In this document: positions 1 to 5,518 of the stretch, in pieces
Layout of the letters: every line of letters starts with the position of its first letter
Position numbering within the stretch: the stretch's first letter is position 1
From: Burkholderiales bacterium
Lineage (GTDB): Bacteria; Pseudomonadota; Gammaproteobacteria; Burkholderiales; SG8-41
DNA: 6,002 nucleotides
NCBI GenBank assembly: GCA_005800795.1
Contig: SYEN01000384.1
Coordinates: forward strand, 1-6,002
Direction of reading: 5' to 3'
Notes under the pieces: model-generated
What the model was told of the DNA's origin: nothing
The model's database searches: none
Seen by the model: only the letters and a program-made list of their open reading frames with translations
Program-made: the position numbers and the translations under genes

Positions 1-28
1 CCCTCTCCCGCAAGCGGGGCGAGGGGGG
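1..28 (+). repeat. CCCTCTCCC-type palindromic intergenic repeat, copy 1 (cut by window edge)
   Basis: The sequence CCCTCTCCCGC (1-11), a two-base AA spacer and GCGGGGCGAGGG (14-25) form an imperfect hairpin with a small internal bulge (T6 against G19-C20). The same unit occurs at 3543-3582 in reverse orientation. There it carries an extra flanking CCCCTCTCCCTAA-like tail, so the missing left part of this copy probably lies just before position 1. It ends about 20 bases before the start codon at 49, next to the ribosome binding site. The hairpin and match are seen directly; calling it a dispersed genomic repeat rests on the second copy plus general recall of such repeats in proteobacteria. Confidence 0.75.
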
Positions 29-48
29 AAAACAGGCAGGAGCAAACC

Positions 49-1200
49 ATGGCCAAAGACGGCTACAAGATTTTCGATTCCGACACGCATGTCGGTCCGA
101 CCATGAACGTCATCGACGAATTTCTTAGCGATGTTGAGCGCAAAAAGCTCGACGGCTGGGCGGAATTCAAGGCGGTGAACAAGAAAGGCGATATCACCTA
201 CAACCGCGGGCAGCGGCGCTATCGCCGCAAGCTGGGCACCGCCAAGGCGGATACGAATCCCGGTGGTTACATGGCGGGCTTCACCGGTGTCGCGAAAAAG
301 CGCGCGGTGTCACCGCTGGTGGATGCCAACGCCGGCGAACGCATCAAGGACATGGATTTCGAGGGCGTGGATGTCAATCTCACGTTGCCTTCGGGCTGGT
401 GGGGCACGTGGACTTCGACGGACGACGTGGCGCTGGAAGCCGCCATGTATCGCGCCTATCACCGCTGGATGGACGCCTACTGCGGGCAGTTTCCCGATCG
501 TCTGGGTGGCGTAATTCTCGCCTGCGGGCGCGATGTCAAAAGCGCGGTGGAGGAAATTCATCGCTGGGGTAAATCGCGCTGGGCATGGGGCGTGCTGCCG
601 TATGCGCCGTATGGCATGCCGCTGGATCACCCGGATTTTGAGCCGGTGTGGGCCGCCGCAGCCGAACATGATCTGGCCGTCACGCTGCACACCTTTACCG
701 TGATGCCCCCGTACGCGCCGGGCGGCACCGACAATTGGGAAAATCTCTTTCTGCAACGCTCGGCGTCGCACCCGTGGTGCGGCATGCGCAATATGGCGTC
801 ACTCATCGGATCGGGCCTGATGGATCGTTATCCGAAGCTGCGCATCGGCACGCTGGAAGCCGGCCATGGCTGGCTGCCGTTCTGGATGGCACGCATCGAC
901 GAACACGCGCGCACCATCCGTTCGGAAATCCCCGATCTGAAAATGATGCCCAGCGAGTACGTGTTGTCCGGGCGTTATTTTCAAAGCATCGAAATTCCCG
1001 AAGGATTGAAGCTCACCAACTCGGTGATCGATCTCGTCGGCGAAGACGTGCTGATGTACGCCTCGGATTACCCACACGGCGAGAGCCACTTTCCGGAGTC
1101 AGTGGACCTGGTGCTGGAATGGGATATGCCGCGCGCGCGCAAGAACAAATTGTTTTGGGACAACGCGCTCAAACTGTATGCCCGTTGCGGGTTGAAGTGA
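49..1200 (+). CDS. Amidohydrolase-2 family metal-dependent hydrolase/decarboxylase
   Basis: The 383-residue protein is a TIM-barrel member of the amidohydrolase-2 family (the group of ACMSD, gamma-resorcylate decarboxylase and related C-C or C-O lyases). An N-terminal DSDTH motif (Asp12, His14) replaces the classic HxH metal site. His214 (in TLHTF), His273 (in EAGHGW) and Asp340 (in ASDYPH) sit where the remaining metal and catalytic residues are expected. The length is normal for the family. There is no signal peptide, so it should be cytoplasmic. The ATG at 49 has a good AGGAG (38-42) six bases upstream. Its stop overlaps the start of the following solute-receptor gene, so the two are probably translated together. 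A Trp-rich stretch (GWWGTW, about residues 116-121) may line the pocket. The substrate cannot be read from sequence; a carboxylated or aromatic compound is an inference from the family and the neighbour. The family call is firm; decarboxylase versus hydrolase is open. Confidence 0.9.
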   Translation: MAKDGYKIFDSDTHVGPTMNVIDEFLSDVERKKLDGWAEFKAVNKKGDITYNRGQRRYRRKLGTAKADTNPGGYMAGFTGVAKKRAVSPLVDANAGERIKDMDFEGVDVNLTLPSGWWGTWTSTDDVALEAAMYRAYHRWMDAYCGQFPDRLGGVILACGRDVKSAVEEIHRWGKSRWAWGVLPYAPYGMPLDHPDFEPVWAAAAEHDLAVTLHTFTVMPPYAPGGTDNWENLFLQRSASHPWCGMRNMASLIGSGLMDRYPKLRIGTLEAGHGWLPFWMARIDEHARTIRSEIPDLKMMPSEYVLSGRYFQSIEIPEGLKLTNSVIDLVGEDVLMYASDYPHGESHFPESVDLVLEWDMPRARKNKLFWDNALKLYARCGLK

Positions 1201-2201
1201 AATTCGTGACACGCGGCGCGTCTCGTTATAAGTATCTGTTTTTATTGGGTTTTTTGTATAGCGCGTGGAGCGCTCACGTACACGCGCAAAGCGCTGCTGC
1301 GACGGCCTATCCCACCAAACCCGTGCGCGTCACAGTCGGTTTCGCTCCCGGCGGCGCCACTGACATCGTTGCGCGGATGTTCGCGCAAAAGTTAAGCGAA
1401 AGCCTGGGCCGCTCGTTCGTGGTGGAAAACCGGCCCGGCGGCGGCGGCACCGCAGCAACCCTGCAGGTGCTGAAATCGCCTGCGGACGGTTACTCAATAC
1501 TCGCGATATCCGGCACCTACACCATCACGCCGGCGATCACCAAATCGCTGCCGTACGATGCGCTCAGGGATGTCGCGCCGATTTCACTGGTGAATCAGGC
1601 GCCGTTTCTGGTGGTGGTGCATCCCGCGCTACCGGTGAAAACCGTGCGCGATCTGGTGGCACTGGCAAAGGCACAACCCGGCAAGCTGGATTACGGCTCG
1701 GCGGGCCAGGGCAGCAACGTGCATCTGTCGGTCGAGCTCTTAAACAGCATGGCTGGCATCAAAATGACCCACGTGCCGTACAAGGGCACCGGGCAGGCGC
1801 TGATTGATCTGATGGCTGGGCAGGTGCAATTGACCATTGCCAATATTCTGTCCGGCCTGCCTTACGCGCGTTCGGGCCGCATGCGCGGGCTGGCAGTTAC
1901 TGGCCCACGGCGTGTGAAAGCCGCGCCAGAAATCCCCACGGTTGGCGAATCCGGCGTGCCTGGCTACGAAGTCTCCAGTTGGAACGGCTGGCTGGCGCAC
2001 GCCGCCACACCGCCGGAAATCATCGCCAGACTCAACGCCGAACTGGTTAAAGCCGCCAAAGCCCCCGATATCAACGAGCGTATGGTGGGCGACGGCGGCG
2101 AGGCGCTGGGCTCCACGCCGGAGCAATTCCGGCAATACCTGTCGGACGACATCGTGCGCTGGCGCAAAGTGGTGCAAGTGGCGGGTATACGCGTTGAATA
2201 A
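1197..2201 (+). CDS. Bug/TctC-family periplasmic solute-binding receptor (tripartite tricarboxylate transporter type), first copy
   Basis: This 334-residue receptor should bind a small carboxylated solute in the periplasm. Family hallmarks are YPTKPVRV at the mature N-terminus, the GFAPGGATD loop (residues 48-56), ENRPGGGG, a PADGY segment, and HVPYKG (192-197), which forms part of the ligand pocket. A signal peptide is visible: Lys/Arg early, a hydrophobic core YLFLLGFLYSAW, then cleavage near HVHA-Q (about residue 30). The open frame runs upstream to 735, but that part is the shadow of the amidohydrolase gene. I chose GTG at 1197 because it gives a VKF... signal peptide and a GTGA overlap with the upstream stop. 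GTG at 1206 is the alternative; neither has a strong Shine-Dalgarno, fitting translational coupling. No TctA/TctB membrane genes are adjacent. Ligand unknown. No terminator with a T-tract is seen after the stop. Confidence 0.9.
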   Translation: MKFVTRGASRYKYLFLLGFLYSAWSAHVHAQSAAATAYPTKPVRVTVGFAPGGATDIVARMFAQKLSESLGRSFVVENRPGGGGTAATLQVLKSPADGYSILAISGTYTITPAITKSLPYDALRDVAPISLVNQAPFLVVVHPALPVKTVRDLVALAKAQPGKLDYGSAGQGSNVHLSVELLNSMAGIKMTHVPYKGTGQALIDLMAGQVQLTIANILSGLPYARSGRMRGLAVTGPRRVKAAPEIPTVGESGVPGYEVSSWNGWLAHAATPPEIIARLNAELVKAAKAPDINERMVGDGGEALGSTPEQFRQYLSDDIVRWRKVVQVAGIRVE

Positions 2202-2287
2202 GCGTGTCGATTAATCAGGGCGAACCAAGCGCAGCGCAAGCACACTTAAAGTTGTGTCGAAACAGTAATTTATCCTGTCAACCGGTA

Positions 2288-2313
2288 GTGACATTCATGC
2301 ATTCTGTTATATT
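2288..2313 (+). promoter_or_regulatory. Candidate sigma-70 promoter with extended -10
   Basis: TGTTATATT at 2305-2313 reads as TGn plus TATATT, a five-of-six match to the -10 consensus with the extended TG element. GTGACA at 2288-2293 is a five-of-six match to the -35 box, but the 14-base spacer is short; the extended -10 could compensate. A start near 2320 would give a leader of about 38 bases to the ATG at 2358. The surrounding 2241-2315 is visibly more AT-rich than the genes on either side, as expected for a promoter. The remainder of the 2202-2357 gap shows no gene and no clear terminator. Confidence 0.5.
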
Positions 2314-2357
2314 CGGTGCCGCTCTAAAGACCCTGACACTTTCATCCTAGAACAATC

Positions 2358-3521
2358 ATGACTGCCCTGCGTAATTCCGCATTATTCGCATTACAGCGCT
2401 GTGCCATCGCGGCCCTTCTGCTGGTGACCCTTCATGCCGGCGCTTATGCGCAGCCTGCAGCGAAGCCCGCGCCCGCCGTGGATGCGCGCGCCACCGCCAC
2501 CGCGCAAATCATGGCCGGCATACAGCCGGCGGCAGGCGACTCGGTTGTCGACAAATTGGTCGCCACTGACGCCTGGAAAAATCACAAGACGGCGATGGAA
2601 GCGCAATGGAAGTCCGTTAGTTCGCGTATCGCATTAATCGAAAAATGGTGCGACCAGGAAGTCAAATTTAAGGACGTGGCCAATCGCACGCTGCTGTACC
2701 CGTTCAGCGGGCCGGATTTCATCAACGCCTGGGCGCTGTATCCGAATCACGGCAAGTACGTGTTTTTCAGCCTCGAAAACCCCGGCCAATTGCCCAACCT
2801 CGACAAAATGGGGCCGAAGGAATTCGACGCCCTGTTGCGCGACGTGCGCAACGCGTTTAACGAAATTTTTCAACGCAATTATTTCATCACGTCCTACATG
2901 GGCAAGCAGCTCACCACGCCGCACCTCAAAGGCACGGTGCCCATCATAGCCACCATGATGGCGCTGAAGGACTTGCGCATCGCCAAGATCGAGCCGGTGG
3001 ATCCATTCCCCGAATTGACCAAGCAGTTTTCGGAGCCCAAGGCCGCGCGTCCCGGCAAAATATTGCGTGGCGCAAAAATCACTTTTGTAACCAGCGCCAA
3101 TCGCACGCATGAGCTGACTTACTATTCGCTCGACGCCACCGACAAGGCGCTGGTGCATTACCCCGAATTCCTCGACTTCGTGGGCCGCAACAAACCCGCC
3201 TCTGCACTGGTTAAATCGGCATCCTACCTGCTGCACGACAACCAGTTCTCCAAAACCCGTGACATGATTCTCGCCTCCGCCGATATTCTGGTGCAGGACG
3301 ACACCGGCGTGCCCTACCGCTACATCAAGCAGGCCAACTGGAACGTCAAGCTTTTCGGCAAATACCACACCCCCATTGCACCGATGCAATGGGGCCTGCA
3401 AACCGATTTGCGGCAGGCATTTACCGATCCTGAAGTCGCCGCGCGCGGGCCGCTACCGTTCCCCTTCGGCTATCACTGGAAGGGCGCGGAATCGGGGTTA
3501 ATTCTAGCGACCCGTCCGTAG
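2358..3521 (+). CDS. Secreted protein of unknown function with YPFSGPDF and DDTGVPYR motifs
   Basis: I do not recognise a named function. The 387-residue product has a clear Sec signal peptide: Arg5 and Arg14, hydrophobic core CAIAALLLVTL, cleavage at AYA-Q (after residue 31). An Ala/Pro-rich linker follows (about 33-50). The main body starts near residue 62. Conspicuous stretches are YPFSGPDF (114-121), then a YVFFSLENPG segment, and near the C-terminus QDDTGVPYRY (313-322) followed by an aromatic-rich tail. The mature protein has one Cys (Cys98), so no internal disulfide. No second membrane segment, lipobox or anchor is seen; periplasmic or secreted location is inferred. The YPFSGPDF pattern resembles conserved hypothetical proteins I recall from other Gram-negative bacteria, but I cannot name a domain. 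It seems monocistronic: a 156-base gap with a promoter candidate before it and a repeat after it. The Shine-Dalgarno before ATG 2358 is weak (only AGAA, 2350-2353). Confidence 0.85.
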   Translation: MTALRNSALFALQRCAIAALLLVTLHAGAYAQPAAKPAPAVDARATATAQIMAGIQPAAGDSVVDKLVATDAWKNHKTAMEAQWKSVSSRIALIEKWCDQEVKFKDVANRTLLYPFSGPDFINAWALYPNHGKYVFFSLENPGQLPNLDKMGPKEFDALLRDVRNAFNEIFQRNYFITSYMGKQLTTPHLKGTVPIIATMMALKDLRIAKIEPVDPFPELTKQFSEPKAARPGKILRGAKITFVTSANRTHELTYYSLDATDKALVHYPEFLDFVGRNKPASALVKSASYLLHDNQFSKTRDMILASADILVQDDTGVPYRYIKQANWNVKLFGKYHTPIAPMQWGLQTDLRQAFTDPEVAARGPLPFPFGYHWKGAESGLILATRP

Positions 3522-3542
3522 AAAAAAACGGCCCCAAATGAT

Positions 3543-3582
3543 CCCCTCGCCCCGCACGCGGGGAGAGGGTTAGGGAGAGGGG
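3543..3582 (-). repeat. CCCTCTCCC-type palindromic intergenic repeat, copy 2 (inverted relative to copy 1)
   Basis: Read on the - strand, this is a CCCCTCTCCCTAACC lead followed by CCTCTCCCCGC, GTG and CGGGGCGAGGGG, the second part matching positions 1-28 closely. On the + strand the arms 3544-3555 and 3558-3569 pair along 12 positions with one G-A mismatch. The closing pair would leave a two-base loop, so a four-base CACG loop is more realistic. The element lies in the 87-base gap between the secreted protein (stop 3521) and the alpha/beta hydrolase (start 3609). There is no T-tract after the stem, so it is not a standard terminator, although it could stabilise or process RNA. Confidence 0.8.
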
Positions 3583-3608
3583 CAACTGCCGTAGCCACGG
3601 AAGCCCCA

Positions 3609-4418
3609 ATGCCCAAATCAGCAACACCCAAACGCCGCCGCTTCCAAACCAGCGACGGCGTTTTTCTTTCCGCCATCGAATGCGGGCCGGGTGACGCGCA
3701 GCTCACCATCGCCTTCATCCCCGGCTGGTGCATGCCGCTATGGCTGTTCGACGAACAGTACGCCGCGTTAAGAAAACATCACCGCGTAATAGCCCTCGAT
3801 CCGCGCGGCCAGGGCCAATCCGATGTGCCGGATACCGGCTACAACTTCGAGCGCCGCGCCACCGACATCCACGAATTCCTCCAGCCGTATCAGAATGTGC
3901 TGCTGGTTGGCTGGTCGCTCGGGGCGCTGGAAATTCTGGAATACGCCCATCGTTTCGGTGAAGACAAACTCGCCGGCATGGTGCTGGTCGACAGCTCCGT
4001 CGGCGAACTGCCAGTGCCGCCACCCGGCGGTACGTTTCTTCAGTCGCTGCGTGAAAAACGCGATAGCGTACTCGACGGCTTCGTGCGTGAGATGTACGCA
4101 AAGCCCCGCCCCGAAGCGGAAATCGCTGTCCTGTTAAGCGACGTCAAACGCATGTCGCTGGACAATAGCATCGCCCTGCTCTCGTCAGGCATCCCGCGCG
4201 AGCACTGGAAAGACTGCGCACACGCGTTCAAAAAGCCGTTGCTTTACGTGGTCACGTCGCAGTTCGAAGAACAGGCGCGCAACCTCGAAAAGAACCGGCC
4301 CGGCACGCGTATCGAACTATTCAGCGAAGCCGGGCACGCGCTGTTTGCGGATGAGCCGAAACCATTTAATGCAGTAATGCAGGATTTTGCGCGAACAGTT
4401 CCGTTGCGCCAATACTAA
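3609..4418 (+). CDS. Alpha/beta hydrolase fold protein
   Basis: This 269-residue protein has the alpha/beta-hydrolase core: a strand and oxyanion segment FIPGWCMPLW (36-45), the LDPRGQGQSD turn (63-72), the nucleophile elbow GWSLG with Ser103 (101-105), strand AGMVLVD (122-128), and His243 in EAGHALFADEP. A helical cap region spans roughly 133-205. Length is normal for the family. After strand KPLLYVVTSQ (209-218), where most members place the catalytic Asp, there is none; Glu220/Glu221 follow, or Asp128 after the earlier strand may serve. No signal peptide is present; the N-terminus is basic (KRRR, 8-11), so a cytoplasmic enzyme is likely. ATG 3609 has GGAAG (3599-3603) five bases upstream. 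The substrate is unknown: esterase, lactonase or C-C hydrolase are all possible. The GWSLG elbow is also seen in BioH-type esterases, but there is too little other similarity to call that. Confidence 0.88.
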   Translation: MPKSATPKRRRFQTSDGVFLSAIECGPGDAQLTIAFIPGWCMPLWLFDEQYAALRKHHRVIALDPRGQGQSDVPDTGYNFERRATDIHEFLQPYQNVLLVGWSLGALEILEYAHRFGEDKLAGMVLVDSSVGELPVPPPGGTFLQSLREKRDSVLDGFVREMYAKPRPEAEIAVLLSDVKRMSLDNSIALLSSGIPREHWKDCAHAFKKPLLYVVTSQFEEQARNLEKNRPGTRIELFSEAGHALFADEPKPFNAVMQDFARTVPLRQY

Positions 4419-4456
4419 AACACTGAAGCTGCGACTCGCCGACGGTAGTGAGGCGG

Positions 4457-4462
4457 TAGAAT
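4457..4462 (+). promoter_or_regulatory. Possible -10 box upstream of the second receptor gene
   Basis: TAGAAT matches the -10 consensus at five of six positions, in the 89-base gap before ATG 4508. No respectable -35 hexamer lies 15-19 bases upstream and there is no TG extension, so the call is weak. A start near 4469 would leave a leader of about 39 bases, similar to the leader predicted for the secreted-protein gene. Confidence 0.3.
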
Positions 4463-4511
4463 GCCACTTTCATGGGTATTCCCGCTCAATCCCGCACAGG
4501 CTAAATCATGA
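4461..4511 (+). promoter_or_regulatory. Possible leader mini-ORF (16 codons) coupled to the second receptor gene
   Basis: An ATG at 4461, preceded by GAGG (4450-4453) at seven bases, opens a 16-codon frame reading MPLSWVFPLNPAQAKS. Its TGA (4509-4511) overlaps the receptor start ATG (4508-4510) as ATGA, the geometry of translational coupling. It would matter only on a transcript starting upstream, because the -10 candidate overlaps its first codon. A frame this short can easily occur by chance; the peptide resembles nothing I know. Confidence 0.15.
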
Positions 4512-5470
4512 GACGACCCCTATTGCCCTGTTTGCTCCTGCTTTTTGGCGCATTGCCACTGTATGCGCAAGACTTTCCGAACAAGACCGTGCGCGTGATC
4601 GTGCCATGGGCGGCGGGTGGTTCCACCGATTCCATCGGCCGCATCCTCGGCCAAAAGCTCGCGGAATACACCAGCCAGCAATGGATCATCGATAACCGCG
4701 GCGGCGCCACCGGCACCATCGGCCACGCGTTCGTCGCGAAGTCGCCGCCCGATGGCTACACGCTGCTACTCGGCACCAACAGCACCTTTGCCATTGCGTC
4801 GCACCTTTACAAGAATATTCAGTACGACAACGACACCGCGTTTGCGCCGATTTCGCTGGTGGCGGTGAATCCGCAGATTCTGACGCTGCATGCGTCGATG
4901 CCTGTGAAGACCGCAAAGGATTTGATTTCACTGGCGCGCGCACAACCGGGGCAGATTATTTTCTCCAGTGCGGGCGTGGGCGCCACCAGCCACATGGCAA
5001 CCGAGCTGTTTATGAATATGGCGAAAATTAAAATGACGCACGTGCCGTACAAGGGTGGCGGCCCGTCGTTTCAGGCCTTGCTCGGCGGCGAAACGGCGCT
5101 ATCGTTCGTCGATGCGATCACAGTCGCGCCCCACGCCCAAACAGGCCGCCTGCGCGCGTTGGCCACCAGCACGCTGAAACGCACGCCGTTGATGCCCACC
5201 GTGCCAACGGTGCATGAATCAGGGCTGCCGAATTTTGAATCGGTGACGTCGTTTGGTCTGTTTGCCCCGGCGGGCACCGCACGCGATATCCTCGGTAGAG
5301 TCAACCGCGACGTGGTGCGCGCGGTCGCCGCCAATGATGTCAAGGACAAACTCAAGGCGCAGGGTGTGGACCCGGTCGGCAGTACGCCCGAAGAATTAAC
5401 CGCACACCAGAAGCAGGAAACCGCCAAGTGGGGAAAAGTGATCCGCGAGCAGGGCATCAAGTTCGAATAA
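4508..5470 (+). CDS. Bug/TctC-family periplasmic solute-binding receptor, second copy
   Basis: This 320-residue receptor is the usual length for the family. The signal peptide is compact: Arg2-Arg3, hydrophobic run LLPCLLLLFGAL, cleavage at LYA-Q (after residue 20). The mature chain starts DFPNKTVRVIVPW, then the AAGGSTD ligand loop (35-41), DNRGGATGTIG, PPDGYTLLLG, and HVPYKG (178-183). It is clearly related to the receptor at 1197-2201 but diverged through much of its length, so it probably has a different ligand; known family ligands include citrate, other carboxylates and amino acids such as aspartate. ATG 4508 has only a short AGG (4498-4500) seven bases upstream. The aminotransferase starts 48 bases after its stop, in the same direction, suggesting a shared transcript. 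No transporter membrane subunits are in view, so uptake would need TctA/TctB proteins encoded elsewhere, or the receptor acts in sensing. Confidence 0.92.
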   Translation: MRRPLLPCLLLLFGALPLYAQDFPNKTVRVIVPWAAGGSTDSIGRILGQKLAEYTSQQWIIDNRGGATGTIGHAFVAKSPPDGYTLLLGTNSTFAIASHLYKNIQYDNDTAFAPISLVAVNPQILTLHASMPVKTAKDLISLARAQPGQIIFSSAGVGATSHMATELFMNMAKIKMTHVPYKGGGPSFQALLGGETALSFVDAITVAPHAQTGRLRALATSTLKRTPLMPTVPTVHESGLPNFESVTSFGLFAPAGTARDILGRVNRDVVRAVAANDVKDKLKAQGVDPVGSTPEELTAHQKQETAKWGKVIREQGIKFE

Positions 5471-5472
5471 TT

Positions 5473-5488
5473 GCCGGTGTCTCCCGGC
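5473..5488 (+). other. Short GC hairpin between receptor and aminotransferase
   Basis: GCCGG (5473-5477) and CCGGC (5484-5488) pair perfectly around a six-base loop, two bases after the receptor stop. There is no T-tract behind it, so it is not an intrinsic terminator by the usual criteria. It could dampen read-through or protect the 3' end of the receptor message, letting the receptor be made in excess over the enzyme. A five-base-pair stem in GC-rich DNA may also be chance. Confidence 0.25.
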
Positions 5489-5518
5489 GCACAACCATTC
5501 AAATCAGGGAATCGAAAA

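Noticed and set aside
735..1196. In-frame upstream extension of the first receptor gene to ATG 735
   Set aside because: The extension overlaps the well-supported amidohydrolase gene in another frame, its peptide is Arg/His-rich with no family similarity, and it would bury the signal peptide.
2221..2245. Terminator after the first receptor gene
   Set aside because: The only symmetry is a small GCGC-A-GCGC motif, with no stable stem and no T-tract.
2297..2350. 17-codon mini-ORF before the secreted-protein gene
   Set aside because: Its start overlaps the promoter region, upstream of the predicted transcription start, there is no ribosome binding site, and it does not overlap the gene start.
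2634..3401. Long - strand open frame (255 codons) opposite the secreted-protein gene
   Set aside because: It mirrors the codon pattern of the + strand gene; its peptide shows no domain and no convincing ribosome binding site was seen.
3421..3733. - strand frames encoding PLSLTLSPRAGRG- or PLPNPLPACGARG-like peptides
   Set aside because: These peptides are translations of the palindromic repeat and are a familiar spurious-gene artefact.
3715..4101. - strand and alternate-frame open frames within the alpha/beta hydrolase gene
   Set aside because: Arg/Ala/Cys-rich shadow peptides with no motif, while the 3609-4418 frame has the full set of hydrolase motifs.
4437..4455. CGCC...GGCG stem after the alpha/beta hydrolase gene as a terminator
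   Set aside because: Only a four-base-pair stem with an 11-base loop and no T-tract; expected by chance in GC-rich sequence.
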